Assembly (NCBI RefSeq): GCF_013376045.1
Contig: NZ_JABMJG010000007.1
Span: 124,001 to 188,000, forward strand
Length of the DNA stretch: 64,000 nt
Reading direction: 5' to 3'
From: Variovorax sp. SG517
GTDB taxonomy: Bacteria; Pseudomonadota; Gammaproteobacteria; Burkholderiales; Burkholderiaceae_C
The notes below the pieces were generated by a model that worked only from the letters and a program-made list of their open reading frames with translations, ran no database searches and was not told the origin of the DNA. Below are positions 50,292 through 59,296 of this stretch, one piece after another; position 1 is the first letter of the stretch; each line of letters opens with the position of its first letter. Position numbers and translations under genes: made by a program.

Positions 50292-51501
50292 TCTCGTCGC
50301 GCGCGCACGGGCGGATGCCGAGGGCACGCCCGCGCAGCGCGTGATTCCCATCGCCCCCGCGCTGCCCCTGACCGCCGGTGAAGGCGAAGTCGCGCGCATC
50401 CTGCAGATCTGCAACGCCTGCCGCTACTGCGAGGGCTTCTGCGCCGTGTTCCCGGCCATGACGCGCCGGCTCGACTTCGGCAACAAGGCCGACACGCACT
50501 ACCTCGCCAACCTCTGCCACAACTGCGGCGCCTGCCTGCACGCCTGCCAGTACGCGCCGCCGCACGAGTTCGCGGTGAATGTGCCGCAGGCCATGGCCCG
50601 GGTTCGCATGCAGACCTATCACGACTACGCCTGGCCGCCCGCCATGGGCGCGCTCTACCGCAGAGCCGGCCTCACGGTCGCACTGGCCCTGGCGGGCGGA
50701 CTCGCCCTCTTCCTGGTGCTGGCCGTGGCGATGTCGGGCTCGCTGCTGCACGGGCCGATGGCGGGCAACTTCTATGCGATCTTTCCGCACAACCTGCTCG
50801 CGCTGGTTTTCGGCGCGGTGTTCCTCTTCGTGATGCTCGCGCTCGCGATGGGCGTGCGCCGCTTCTGGCGCGAGGTTTCGCCGGCGAACGATCCTCAGAA
50901 CGCGCCCGACCTGCCGGGCGTGCGCGGCCCCGCCGGCGCCGAGGCGGCACGCGATGCGCTGCGCCTGAAGTACCTCGACGGCGGTCACGGCGAAGGCTGC
51001 AACAACGAGGACGACCGCTTCACCCTGTGGCGCAGGCGCTTCCATCACTTCACCTTCTACGGCTTCATGCTGTGCTTCGCATCGACCTGCGTGGCGACGC
51101 TCTATCACTACCTGCTCGGCCTGCACGCCCCCTATGCGTTGACCAGCCTGCCGGTGCTGCTGGGCACCGCCGGCGGCATCGGGCTGCTGATTGGCCCCGC
51201 AGGCCTGCTGTGGCTGAACCTGCGGCGCGACCCGGCTCATGGCGACACCGCACAGCGCCCGATGGACCGGGGCTTCATCGCACTGCTGCTGCTCACCAGC
51301 CTCACCGGCCTCGCGCTGCTGGCGTGGCGCGACACCCGCTTCATGGCGCTGCTGCTGGCGGTGCACCTGGGCGTGGTGATGGCGCTCTTTCTCACGCTGC
51401 CCTATGGCAAGTTCGCGCACGGCATCTTCCGTTCGGCGGCGCTTCTGAAGTTCGCGATCGAGAAGAGGCTGCCGAGCCGATTGCAGCTGGGCGCCGACTG
51501 A
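50275..51501 (+). CDS. tcuB: tricarballylate utilisation 4Fe-4S membrane protein
   Basis: A 408-aa protein with a TTG start at 50275; AAGGAGG is 6 nt upstream and lies within tcuA. The N-terminal ferredoxin-like part has two cluster motifs, [11 protein letters not shown] and [11 protein letters not shown]. About six membrane helices follow (for example [20 protein letters not shown] and [20 protein letters not shown]) with His residues able to hold haem. TcuB reoxidises the flavin of TcuA and delivers electrons to the membrane quinone pool. No tcuC transporter follows; tctBA at 31.7-33.8 kb might serve, but that is a guess. Confidence 0.93.
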   Translation: MQQLTDLVARARADAEGTPAQRVIPIAPALPLTAGEGEVARILQICNACRYCEGFCAVFPAMTRRLDFGNKADTHYLANLCHNCGACLHACQYAPPHEFAVNVPQAMARVRMQTYHDYAWPPAMGALYRRAGLTVALALAGGLALFLVLAVAMSGSLLHGPMAGNFYAIFPHNLLALVFGAVFLFVMLALAMGVRRFWREVSPANDPQNAPDLPGVRGPAGAEAARDALRLKYLDGGHGEGCNNEDDRFTLWRRRFHHFTFYGFMLCFASTCVATLYHYLLGLHAPYALTSLPVLLGTAGGIGLLIGPAGLLWLNLRRDPAHGDTAQRPMDRGFIALLLLTSLTGLALLAWRDTRFMALLLAVHLGVVMALFLTLPYGKFAHGIFRSAALLKFAIEKRLPSRLQLGAD

Positions 51502-51623
51502 ACGGCGCAGCGAAGGCCGCGGCGCCGATGCGCGCTCGCCTTCGCCGAGCGTCACATCCGGCAACAACCTGCGCGAAGGCCTATCGAAAGGTGCGGCTCC
51601 CGATGTCTGCAGAATAGGAGCCC

Positions 51624-53939
51624 ATGCACGTCCGACTCCCGCGCCTTCCGGCGCGCTCTCTCGCCCCCGCCTGCGCCCTCCTCTCCCTCGCGCTCCTCCT
51701 GCCCTCCGCATCGGCCGCCGCCGATGCAACGACCGCTGCACCCCAGCAGCAGCCGCAGCAACAGGACGCCGAGGCCCGCATCGAAGCCCTGATCTCCCGC
51801 ATGACGGTGCAGGAGAAAGCCGGCCAGCTCAGCCTGTACGGCCCTGCCGACATCGACACGCCCAACAACCCGCAGGCCGGCTGGCGCAACGCCCAGCAGG
51901 AGACGGCCGACGTTCGCGCCGGCCGGCTCACGGGCCTTTTCAACAACGCAGGCCTCGAAGGCAAGCGCAGGCTGCAGCAGATTGCGATCAAGGAATCGCG
52001 CCTGGGCATTCCGCTGATCTTCGGCGCCGACGTGATCCATGGCTTTCGCACGATGTTCCCGATGCCGCTGGCCGAGGCTTCGAGCTGGGAACCCGCGCTG
52101 GCCGAGCGCACCGCACGCGCCGCAGCAGTGGAGGCCACGGCCGACGGTTTCCGCTGGACCTTCGCGCCGATGGTCGACATCGCACGCGACGCGCGCTGGG
52201 GCCGGGGCCTCGAAGGCGTGGGCGAAGACGTCTTCCTCGCGAAGCAGTTCGCGGCCGCGCGCGTTCGCGGTTTCCAGGGCGCCGACCTGTCGCGGCCCGA
52301 CTCGATGCTGGCCACGCCCAAGCACTTCGCGGCCTATGGTGCTGCCGAGGGCGGCCTCGACTACAACGTGAGCGACATCTCCGAGCGCACGCTGCGCGAG
52401 GTGTACCTGCCGCCCTTCCGCGCGGCGCTGGACGCGGGCGCGCTGTCGGTGATGAGCGCCTTCAACGAGATCGGCGGCGTGCCCTCCACCGCCAACCCCG
52501 CGCTGCTGACAGGCGTGCTGCGCGACGAATGGAAGTTCCGCGGCTTCGTGGTCTCCGATTACACGGCCGACGAGGAACTCGTGGAGCACGGCTACGCCGC
52601 CAACCCTCGCGAGGCGGCCAAGCAGGCCTTCATGGCGGGCACCGACGTGAGCATGCAGAGCGGCCTGTACATGCGCTACCTGCCCGATCTCGTCGCCTCG
52701 GGCGAGGTGCCGATGTCTCGGCTCGACGAGGCCGTGCGCCGCGTGCTGCGCGTAAAGCAGAAGCTGGGCCTGTTCGACGACCCCATGCGCGGCCTCGACG
52801 GCCTGCCTGCCGCCCAGCGCGCCGAGAACCCCGAATTCATCTCACTGGCGCGCGAAAGCGCGCGCCGCTCCATCGTGATGCTGAAGAACGACCGCATGCT
52901 GCTGCCACTGCCCAAGGCAGGCACGAAGATCGCGCTGATCGGCCCCTTCGCCGAGGGCACCATCGACCTGATGGGCGCCTGGAGCCTGTTCCCGGGGCAG
53001 TCGGCGCCGGTGGGCATCGACCAGGGCCTGCGCAACGCGCTGGGGCCCAACTCGTCGGTGAACGTGGTGCGCGGATCCGGCATCGAATCGGCGCTGCCCG
53101 GCGGCATCGACGCCGCGGTGGCCGCCGCGCGCGATGCCGACGTGGTGCTGCTGGCCATCGGCGAAAGCCAGAAGATGTCGGGCGAAGCACGCTCGCGCAG
53201 CGACATCGGCCTGCCGCAGGCGCAGCAGGACCTGGCCGAGGCGGTGGCCGCCACCGGCAAGCCCGTGGTCATGCTGCTGAGCAACGGCCGCGCGATGGCG
53301 CTCAAGGGCGCGGTGCGCAATGCGCGCGCCATCCTCGTGACCTGGTTCCTCGGCGTGCAGACCGGCAACGCGATCGCCGACGTGGTGTTCGGCGACTTCA
53401 ATCCCTCGGGCCGGCTGCCCGTGAGCTTTCCGCAGACGGCCGGTCAGGTGCCCTACTACTACGGCCACAAGCGCACCGGGCGCCCCTCGCCGGAGAACGC
53501 GCCCGACATGGCCTTCAAGACCCGCTATGTCGACGCGACGAACGAGGCGCTCTATCCCTTCGGCTTCGGCCTCGGCTATGCGCCCGTGCGCTACGACAAC
53601 GTGGAACTGAGCAGCGAGCGCATGCCGCTGTCGGGCACGCTGCGCGTGCGCGCCACCGTCACCAACACCGGCACGCGCGAGGCGGAGGAAGTGGTGCAGC
53701 TCTACGTCGCCGAGCGCGCCGCGAGCGTGACGAGGCCGGTGCGCGAGCTCAAGGGATTCCGCAAGCTGTCCATTGCGCCGGGCGCATCGGAAATCGTCGA
53801 GTTCACGCTCACGGCCGATGACCTGTCATTCATCGGCCGCGACATGAAGCCCACCGTGGAGCCCGGCGAGTTCGACCTGTGGGTGGCGCCCTCGGCCGCG
53901 AGCGGCATCCGCAAGCGCTTCGTGCTCACGCGGGATTGA
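51624..53939 (+). CDS. bglX: periplasmic beta-glucosidase, glycoside hydrolase family 3
   Basis: A 771-aa enzyme with a signal peptide (about 32 residues, ending SASAAAD), a GH3 N-terminal barrel, a C-terminal GH3 domain and a fibronectin III-like domain (about 680-770). The catalytic nucleophile is D312 in GFVVSDYTADEEL. Substrate-binding blocks include FGADVIHGFRTMFPMPLAEA and MLATPKHFAAYGAAEGGLDY. It hydrolyses terminal beta-glucosyl residues from oligosaccharides in the periplasm. AGGAG is only 3 nt before the ATG. Stand-alone gene with no sugar transporter nearby. Confidence 0.94.
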   Translation: MHVRLPRLPARSLAPACALLSLALLLPSASAAADATTAAPQQQPQQQDAEARIEALISRMTVQEKAGQLSLYGPADIDTPNNPQAGWRNAQQETADVRAGRLTGLFNNAGLEGKRRLQQIAIKESRLGIPLIFGADVIHGFRTMFPMPLAEASSWEPALAERTARAAAVEATADGFRWTFAPMVDIARDARWGRGLEGVGEDVFLAKQFAAARVRGFQGADLSRPDSMLATPKHFAAYGAAEGGLDYNVSDISERTLREVYLPPFRAALDAGALSVMSAFNEIGGVPSTANPALLTGVLRDEWKFRGFVVSDYTADEELVEHGYAANPREAAKQAFMAGTDVSMQSGLYMRYLPDLVASGEVPMSRLDEAVRRVLRVKQKLGLFDDPMRGLDGLPAAQRAENPEFISLARESARRSIVMLKNDRMLLPLPKAGTKIALIGPFAEGTIDLMGAWSLFPGQSAPVGIDQGLRNALGPNSSVNVVRGSGIESALPGGIDAAVAAARDADVVLLAIGESQKMSGEARSRSDIGLPQAQQDLAEAVAATGKPVVMLLSNGRAMALKGAVRNARAILVTWFLGVQTGNAIADVVFGDFNPSGRLPVSFPQTAGQVPYYYGHKRTGRPSPENAPDMAFKTRYVDATNEALYPFGFGLGYAPVRYDNVELSSERMPLSGTLRVRATVTNTGTREAEEVVQLYVAERAASVTRPVRELKGFRKLSIAPGASEIVEFTLTADDLSFIGRDMKPTVEPGEFDLWVAPSAASGIRKRFVLTRD

Positions 53940-53984
53940 GGCCCGCCGGCACCGAGCCCCCTATTCGTTCATCTGTTCGTCCGT

Positions 53985-54344
53985 CTATTCGCCCATCGCG
54001 TGCGCGACCGGCGAACCCGACGGATTCGCCGACGCCACGGGCGGCGCCACCTGCGACTCCATCACCTCGGTCGGATGGATGCCGTTGTTCGCGCGAATCG
54101 CTTCGGCCTGCACCTGCGCGCGATCGGCCCCCGACACGCTCGGCGCCGGCTGCGACTCGGCGACCTCGGTCGCATGGACGCCGTTGTTCGCGCGCATGGC
54201 CTCGTCAGCCACCGCATCGCGCGACTGCGTCGAGTGCGAGATCTGCGGATAGTCCGGCTCCGCACGTCCGCCCGCGTGCGCAAGCGATGCCAGCACCAGC
54301 GTGGGCGCGGCGACGATGCACAGGGCAATGGTTCGAACTCTCAT
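53985..54344 (-). CDS. small secreted protein with internal repeat, DUF4148-like
   Basis: A 119-aa exported protein with signal peptide MRVRTIALCIVAAPTLVLAS ending AHA. Two copies of a segment of about 32 residues follow: MRANNGVHATEVAESQPAP and IRANNGIHPTEVMESQVAP, the copies linked by SVSGADRAQVQAEA. The repeat resembles the R-x-V-x-E segment of DUF4148 proteins, which are short periplasmic proteins of unknown function common in Burkholderiales. AAGGAG lies 8 nt before the ATG. Convergent with bglX. The function is unknown. Confidence 0.75.
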   Translation of the reverse strand: MRVRTIALCIVAAPTLVLASLAHAGGRAEPDYPQISHSTQSRDAVADEAMRANNGVHATEVAESQPAPSVSGADRAQVQAEAIRANNGIHPTEVMESQVAPPVASANPSGSPVAHAMGE

Positions 54345-54538
54345 GGCTGTCTCCTTGTGAGTGATGACTATGGATTCACTCTAGGACGCGGTACTTATCG
54401 GCCGCTGAGGGACTGCTTAGGTTGGGGTGAGGGTTCGCTTAGGTGTAGATGAGCACGCCTGCCAGCACGATTCGGCGCGATGATCCGAACGCCCGGCCAT
54501 CCTGCGCATAGAGACAAGAAAGACGTCTTCCAAAGCCC

Positions 54539-54832
54539 ATGTCCAACCACCGCCTGCCCATCGGCCACCAACTGAACCTCGTATCCGACACCCTCGTCGG
54601 CAGCTACAGCTTCCACCCCGCCGGCCACGTGAGCGCAACCATCGGCGCGAAGAACGGCCCGCTGGCTGCGCCGGTGTTCAGCTACCGCGTGACCTCCGAA
54701 GACTCGGTAGAGATCATTGACTCGAACGGCCGCATCGAGCGATGGGACGGCATCCGCGTCGAAGACGATCTGCTGCATGTCGAGTGCAACGGCCAGCCCC
54801 AGACATTCATCATCGGGAAACCCACGCCATGA
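54539..54832 (+). CDS. hypothetical protein, 97 aa
   Basis: A 97-residue cytoplasmic protein, starting MSNHRLPIGHQLNLVSDTLV, with no signal peptide or membrane segment. It appears beta-rich (VFSYRVTSEDSVEIIDSNG, IRVEDDLLHVECNGQPQTF). I do not recognise the family. Its stop overlaps the start of the following VOC gene as ATGA, so both are probably translated together, which supports its being real. The surrounding codon use is normal for the genome. Confidence 0.65.
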   Translation: MSNHRLPIGHQLNLVSDTLVGSYSFHPAGHVSATIGAKNGPLAAPVFSYRVTSEDSVEIIDSNGRIERWDGIRVEDDLLHVECNGQPQTFIIGKPTP

Positions 54833-55179
54833 AAGTCAAACGCCTAGTCGCCAACTTCGCCACGCCCGATCCCACGCGCGCCGCCATCTTCTACAAGGAC
54901 ATCCTCGGCCTCGACCTGCTCATGGACCACGGCTGGATCCAGACCTACGGCTCGCAGGCCGGCATGACGGTGCAGCTGAGCTTCGCATCCGAAGGCGGCT
55001 CCGGTACGCCGGTGCCCGAGCTCTCCGTCGAGGTGGACGACGTGAACGAAGCTTTCGAACGCATGAAGGCCGCGGGCTTCGCCATCGAATACGGCCCGGT
55101 CGACGAGCCCTGGGGCGTGCGGCGCTTCTACGTGCGCGATCCGTTCGGCAAGCTGGTCAACATCCTCGCCCACAGCTGA
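54829..55179 (+). CDS. VOC family protein
   Basis: A 116-aa protein of the vicinal-oxygen-chelate fold, starting MKVKRLVANFATPDPTRAAI. The first module contains FYKDILGLDLLMDHGWIQTY and the second GFAIEYGPVDEPWGVRRFYV, ending DPFGKLVNILAHS. The DPFG-x-x-N-I-L ending is common to glyoxalase-like and bleomycin-resistance-like members; the activity cannot be assigned. It is translationally coupled to the small upstream gene and convergent with the carbamoyltransferase gene. Confidence 0.88.
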   Translation: MKVKRLVANFATPDPTRAAIFYKDILGLDLLMDHGWIQTYGSQAGMTVQLSFASEGGSGTPVPELSVEVDDVNEAFERMKAAGFAIEYGPVDEPWGVRRFYVRDPFGKLVNILAHS

Positions 55180-55200
55180 CGCCACTGAAGGTCCTGGGCG

Positions 55201-56496
55201 TCAGTCGAGCCCGTGGAAGATGCTGTCGTCCGGCCCGATGTGCGAAGGCGGCGTCCAGGCAGCGTCGCGCATCGAGCGGCTCACCAGCTTGTCCACGCCC
55301 AGCAGCGTGGCGAAGATGGCCATGCGCACCGGGATGCCGTTGTCGGTCTGGCGGAAGATGGCCAGGCGGGGATCGTTGTTCAGGTCGACGCTCAGGTCGT
55401 GCGAGCCGGAGCGGCTGTCGCGCGGCAGCGGGTGCATCACCACCACGTCTGGCTTGCAGGCCGATTCGACGAGCGCGCGGTTGATCTCGAAGGCGTTGTC
55501 GAAGCCTTCCAGCACTTCGTCGTGCGCGAAGCGCTCCTTCTGGATGCGCGTGGCGTAGATGATGTCGGCGCCGGCCAGGCCCTGCGCGGGCGTGGCAGCC
55601 GTCTCGACCACGTGGCCGTTGCGGCTGACCGCATCGACGATCTCCGGCGGCATGGCCAGCGAAGGCGGAGAGATCAGCGTGAACTTCAGGCCCTTGTACA
55701 GCGCCAGCAGCTTGATGAGCGAATGCACGGTGCGGCCGTACTTCAGGTCGCCGACCATCGCGATGTGCGCGCCGTCGACCAGCTTGCCCAGCCGCGAGAA
55801 CTCGCGCTGGATGGTGTAGAGGTCGAGCAGCGCCTGGCTCGGGTGCTCGCCCGGGCCATCGCCGCCGTTGATGACGGGCACGTTGGTGGCGCGCGCGAAT
55901 TCCGCCACCGAGCCCTGCTCGGGGTGCCGCACGACGATGGCGTCGACGTAGCCGCTGATCACGCGGCTGGTGTCGTAGATCGACTCGCCCTTGGCCATCG
56001 ACGAAAAAGTGAAGCCGGTGGTGTCGCACACCGAGCCGCCCAGCCGGCAGAACGCGGCACCGAAGCTCACGCGGGTGCGCGTGCTGGCCTCGAAGAACAG
56101 GTTGGCGAGCACCGCCCCCTCGAGCACGCGGCTCACCTTGCGGCGGCGCGCGATGGGCTGCATCACGTCGGCCAGCTGGAACAGCTCGTCGATGGCGTCG
56201 CGGTTGAACTGGCTGACCGACAGCAGGTGATGCGAGCCCCCGACCGCCATCGACTGGCGCAACGCACCGCCATGTGCGCTTTGCGTATATTCATCACGCC
56301 GACCGTCGGACGCGAGGATCTCACTCACGAAGCGCCGCGCGACCTCGGGCATGGCCCTGAATTCATTGGACTCGTCGGGCAGCAGCCAGGCGTCGAGTGC
56401 CCTTCTTCGGCTGCCGATGCGCTCGGCGAAGGCGTCGCGCGTCATGTTGAGTTGACGCATTGCGTCGCGTAGGAGCACCTGTTGGGGCGTGTTCAT
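55201..56496 (-). CDS. aspartate carbamoyltransferase-like protein with N-terminal helix-turn-helix
   Basis: A 431-aa protein. Residues 1-60 (MNTPQQVLLRDAMRQLNMTR, then DAFAERIGSRRRALDAWLLP) look like a compact XRE-type helix-turn-helix. Residues about 90-430 are a full carbamoyltransferase: carbamoyl-phosphate loop FFEASTRTRVSF (STRTR 138-142), GEHPSQALLDLYTI and MHPLPRDS. Ordinary PyrB is about 310-330 aa, so this carries an extra domain of about 100 residues. The start at 56496 follows a TATATT -10 box by 8 nt. Whether it is the housekeeping pyrimidine enzyme or a paralogue with a regulatory role cannot be decided here. The long open frame upstream is rejected. Confidence 0.88.
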   Translation of the reverse strand: MNTPQQVLLRDAMRQLNMTRDAFAERIGSRRRALDAWLLPDESNEFRAMPEVARRFVSEILASDGRRDEYTQSAHGGALRQSMAVGGSHHLLSVSQFNRDAIDELFQLADVMQPIARRRKVSRVLEGAVLANLFFEASTRTRVSFGAAFCRLGGSVCDTTGFTFSSMAKGESIYDTSRVISGYVDAIVVRHPEQGSVAEFARATNVPVINGGDGPGEHPSQALLDLYTIQREFSRLGKLVDGAHIAMVGDLKYGRTVHSLIKLLALYKGLKFTLISPPSLAMPPEIVDAVSRNGHVVETAATPAQGLAGADIIYATRIQKERFAHDEVLEGFDNAFEINRALVESACKPDVVVMHPLPRDSRSGSHDLSVDLNNDPRLAIFRQTDNGIPVRMAIFATLLGVDKLVSRSMRDAAWTPPSHIGPDDSIFHGLD

Positions 56497-56504
56497 GGGC
56501 CTCG

Positions 56505-56532
56505 AATATATACTCAATGCGTATATTTTCAA
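56505..56532 (-). promoter_or_regulatory. promoter of the HTH-carbamoyltransferase gene with overlapping dyad
   Basis: On the minus strand TTGAAA (56532-56527), a 16-nt spacer and TATATT (56510-56505) form a good promoter, with the ATG 8 nt further on. A dyad ATATAC-N7-GTATAT (56508-56526) covers the spacer and part of the -10. A related TGCGTATATT (56518-56527) recurs inside the gene at 56282-56291. Autoregulation by the protein's own HTH is a hypothesis. Confidence 0.55.
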
Positions 56533-56682
56533 AGCAAGCGCGACAATAACGAGCCCTAGCCATTCCAACCGGCGAGCGGTGCCGCTTCGCAATGGGAACA
56601 ATGAACCTTGCTGCTCGTTAATTCGACAGTGCCCACAGGCTTGCTATCCAATCTTTTAATCCTTGCCGATATTTATACAGCC

Positions 56683-56698
56683 GGCTACATTTCAGCTA
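56683..56698 (+). promoter_or_regulatory. candidate MarR operator before the marR gene
   Basis: GGCTACATTTCAGCTA ends 12 nt before the MarR gene start. Fourteen of 15 bases from its GCT onward match the site in front of the MFS gene at 57261-57277. It is an imperfect dyad around the N7 spacer. Confidence 0.55.
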
Positions 56699-56710
56699 AG
56701 GATCAATCTA

Positions 56711-57214
56711 ATGTTTGAACTCAAGGACCTGCCCAGTTACGAAACGCTTTCCGCCTTCGGGGAGGCCTATGGCAACCCGGACGTGGGCGGCCTGTACACA
56801 TGGCTGGTCTGGGCCTCCGCCACCAATGAGATGCTCTCCGAATTTGAAGGCAATCTGGCCCGGCACGGCGGCCTGTCGCAGTCGCAGTTCTTCGTTCTGC
56901 TGCTACTCAAACGCAATCCCAGCGGCTTGAGCGTGGGGGCTCTGGCGCAAGGAGTGGCCGTAACCTCCCAAACGATGACTCGCATCATCGACCGCATGGA
57001 GGGCGCGGGACTGTGCCAGCGGGCCCCCGATCCGCAAGACCGCCGGGCTTGGCTGATCCGCCTTTCGCCACCGGGCGATAAGTTGCTGGATCAGGCCCTA
57101 CCCGCGCACTACGCTTGGGTAGCAAATCTAATGCGTCACTTTGATGCTGAGGAACGCCAGATGCTCAACCAACTCATGCACAAGCTCCACGCCGCGGGCC
57201 TCGCATCCAAGTAA
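56711..57214 (+). CDS. MarR-family transcriptional regulator
   Basis: A 167-aa winged-helix regulator starting MFELKDLPSYETLSAFGEAY. The central DNA-binding part (about residues 55-120) shows LSQSQFFVLLLLKRNPSGLS, VTSQTMTRIIDRMEGAGLCQ and the wing DPQDRRAWLIRLS, the MarR D-x-R-D/S-x-R pattern. AAGGAT lies 9 nt before the ATG. Codon choice (CTA, TTG, GTA, GCA) is visibly less GC-biased than in the flanking genes. Upstream of an MFS transporter gene with a near-identical candidate operator in front of each, suggesting a repressor released by the transporter's substrate. Confidence 0.88.
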   Translation: MFELKDLPSYETLSAFGEAYGNPDVGGLYTWLVWASATNEMLSEFEGNLARHGGLSQSQFFVLLLLKRNPSGLSVGALAQGVAVTSQTMTRIIDRMEGAGLCQRAPDPQDRRAWLIRLSPPGDKLLDQALPAHYAWVANLMRHFDAEERQMLNQLMHKLHAAGLASK

Positions 57215-57260
57215 ACAGGCCATCTTCGGTGCATGGCCTTTTTCCTAATCTATATGTAGT

Positions 57261-57277
57261 TAGCTTCATTTCAGCTA
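57261..57277 (+). promoter_or_regulatory. candidate MarR operator at the MFS gene start
   Basis: TAGCT-TCATTTC-AGCTA is a perfect dyad of 5-bp arms with a 7-nt spacer. Its last A is the first base of the MFS start codon. It matches the site before marR at 14 of 15 positions. Binding there would block transcription or translation initiation. Confidence 0.6.
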
Positions 57278-58482
57278 TGAACCAAAATAAATTTACTCGC
57301 CACGAGCCTTCGACCGGATTGCGGCTGATGTTGACCCTGTGTGCGCTGGCCGTGGTGTCCCAACTCTATGTCCCCTTGCCCATCCTGAGGCAACTGGCCC
57401 AGACGCTTCACATGACGCCCGGAATGGCGGCAGCGGTAATGAGCGCGTTCGGCTTCGCCTATGCCGTGGGCTTCATCGTGTTCGGCCCACTGTCGGACCG
57501 CCTTGGTCGACGCCATGTGATGGCGTGGGGACTTTTTGCACTAGCCCTGGTTTCCGCAGTGATCGGCTGGTCAGACTCCGCATCTCTGCTGGTTGCCGGG
57601 CGCGCACTGCAAGGCTTTGCCGCAGCTGCCTTCCCCCCGGTCGTCATCGCATACTTAGCCGAGCGCGGTACGCCGCGCCAGCGTACCTGGGGCGTGGCCT
57701 GGATCAGCACAGCTTTTTTGTCCGCTGGCCTGCTGGGGCAGATCTATGGCGGCACAGTGGCGGGCCGCTGGGGTTTTGGCGCCGCCATGCTGCCGCTGGC
57801 GCTGGTGTATGCCTGCACTGCAGGAGCCTTGCTCCTGACGGACGCTGATGCAGGCCAAGCCCCCAGCCACCCGTCCTTGCTGGCCGCTTACCGCCCGGTG
57901 GGTCGCCTGCTAGCCGATGCGAGCTTGCGGCGTGTCTATGGTCCGGCCTCACTGCTGCTCATGTGCTTCGTGACGTTCTACCTGACACTGGATGCTCATG
58001 CCGGCGCCGCGCTGCTCAACCAAGGCATCACCCCCTTGCTATTGCGAGCAGTGGCGCTGCCAGCCTTCCTCGCGCCACTGGCTATCGCCGCGGTAATACC
58101 TCGCGTCGGCGCACAGCGCATGGTCATCGCCGGCCTAGGCATGGCCGCGGCGGGGCTGGCCCTGTGCGCTTGGGCCGGCTCTACACATTTGCATGGCCTG
58201 CTAGCGGCGAGTGTGCTGTTTGTCGCTGGCGTCGGCATCAGCGTGCCCAGCCTGATTGCGCGTGTGGCCGGGCTGGCTGATCCACCCCTGCGCGGCCTAG
58301 CGGTAGCGCTTTACACCTTCGTGCTGTTTGTAGGTGCAAGCCTTGGCCCATGGCTCGCGCAAAGCATCTCGCACTGGCCTTTGGCACGCACGTTGTCGCT
58401 GTTGGCGGTACTGCTCACCGTGGCGGCTCTGTACGTCTTCACCGGCCGCAACGCCAGTACACCCTCCATGAGGGCTACGTAA
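57277..58482 (+). CDS. MFS transporter (drug/proton antiporter-like)
   Basis: A 401-aa protein with about 12 membrane helices, starting MNQNKFTRHEPSTGLRLMLT. The MFS signature after the second helix is GPLSDRLGRRHVMAWG. Helix 4 is followed by LAERGTPRQRTWGVAWI, and the second half has VIPRVGAQRMVIAGLG. It resembles proton-driven efflux or arabinose-efflux-type transporters (Bcr/YnfM group). Codon use is atypical for the genome. It is probably controlled by the adjacent MarR protein. A TTG/other upstream frame start is rejected because the operator dyad abuts this ATG. Confidence 0.9.
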   Translation: MNQNKFTRHEPSTGLRLMLTLCALAVVSQLYVPLPILRQLAQTLHMTPGMAAAVMSAFGFAYAVGFIVFGPLSDRLGRRHVMAWGLFALALVSAVIGWSDSASLLVAGRALQGFAAAAFPPVVIAYLAERGTPRQRTWGVAWISTAFLSAGLLGQIYGGTVAGRWGFGAAMLPLALVYACTAGALLLTDADAGQAPSHPSLLAAYRPVGRLLADASLRRVYGPASLLLMCFVTFYLTLDAHAGAALLNQGITPLLLRAVALPAFLAPLAIAAVIPRVGAQRMVIAGLGMAAAGLALCAWAGSTHLHGLLAASVLFVAGVGISVPSLIARVAGLADPPLRGLAVALYTFVLFVGASLGPWLAQSISHWPLARTLSLLAVLLTVAALYVFTGRNASTPSMRAT

Positions 58483-58540
58483 CGGGCAACGGCGCCGTAC
58501 TCCTATTGGAGTTCTCAACCACCTCAACGAGAGATTCCGC

Positions 58541-59242
58541 ATGAAAAGTACTCGTCAATCAGCCACGACACTGATTCTTGCTGCGTGCGTCGCAGGGGCA
58601 TTGATCGCCAATGCACAAACCCAGCATTCGCCCACACCCTCAGCCGCTTTCCAGAAAGGAACGTCCATGCTCCCGCAGAATGCAGCCTTGTTGTCCGCAT
58701 TGATTCCCGCCTCCCATCAACTAGCCGGGCACCGTAGCGTAGTCGTAGACGGGGAATCAGCGAGGTTGACACGCTACGAACGCAAGGATGGCCGTAACGC
58801 CGGCCTGCAAGGGGAGCACTTCAGCACAGTGGTTGCAGCAGACGGAACGCTCAAGGGTTTCGTCAACATATCAGCGGACCTGGCTGACGGGCCGCTGCCG
58901 TCGCGGGAACGAACCGAAGCCATTGCACGGGCCTTTTTGCAAAACCACGCACCGGAGTTGCTGTCGCACATGCAAATCAGTTGGATCGAGCCGCACGACG
59001 AAGCCCTACGCGTTCAGCGCAATGACCGCAGTGACACCGTGAAGGTGACGGGCATGAAGGTCAAAGCGGTCAATCTTGCCGATGGCCGCTGGTTCTGGGT
59101 CATTGTGGGTCGCGACGAACGTCCGATGGTCTTCGAGCGGGACGTAGTGTGGGTTACCTTCCCCGGACATCGGAAGACGGAGAAATGGCTACACGACAAC
59201 TGGATCAAGGAGCAGTCGGCAAAGACGGTCAAGCAGCCGTGA
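58541..59242 (+). CDS. secreted protein of unknown function, possibly PepSY-like
   Basis: A 233-aa protein with a signal peptide (MKSTRQSATTLILAACVAGA ending ANAQ). The mature part, AALLSALIPASHQLAGHRSV to the end, has a segment SRERTEAIARAFLQNHAPEL followed by a beta-rich region (KVTGMKVKAVNLADGRWFWV), a pattern loosely like PepSY domains. I do not recognise a specific family. It starts 58 bp after the MFS gene, on the same strand, and shares its less GC-biased codon use, so it belongs to the same transferred unit. A 16-bp hairpin follows it. Confidence 0.75.
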   Translation: MKSTRQSATTLILAACVAGALIANAQTQHSPTPSAAFQKGTSMLPQNAALLSALIPASHQLAGHRSVVVDGESARLTRYERKDGRNAGLQGEHFSTVVAADGTLKGFVNISADLADGPLPSRERTEAIARAFLQNHAPELLSHMQISWIEPHDEALRVQRNDRSDTVKVTGMKVKAVNLADGRWFWVIVGRDERPMVFERDVVWVTFPGHRKTEKWLHDNWIKEQSAKTVKQP

Positions 59243-59296
59243 GCGAAGCAGCGCGAGACAAGCCCATGCGAAACCCCATCGACTGGGGCATTCATA

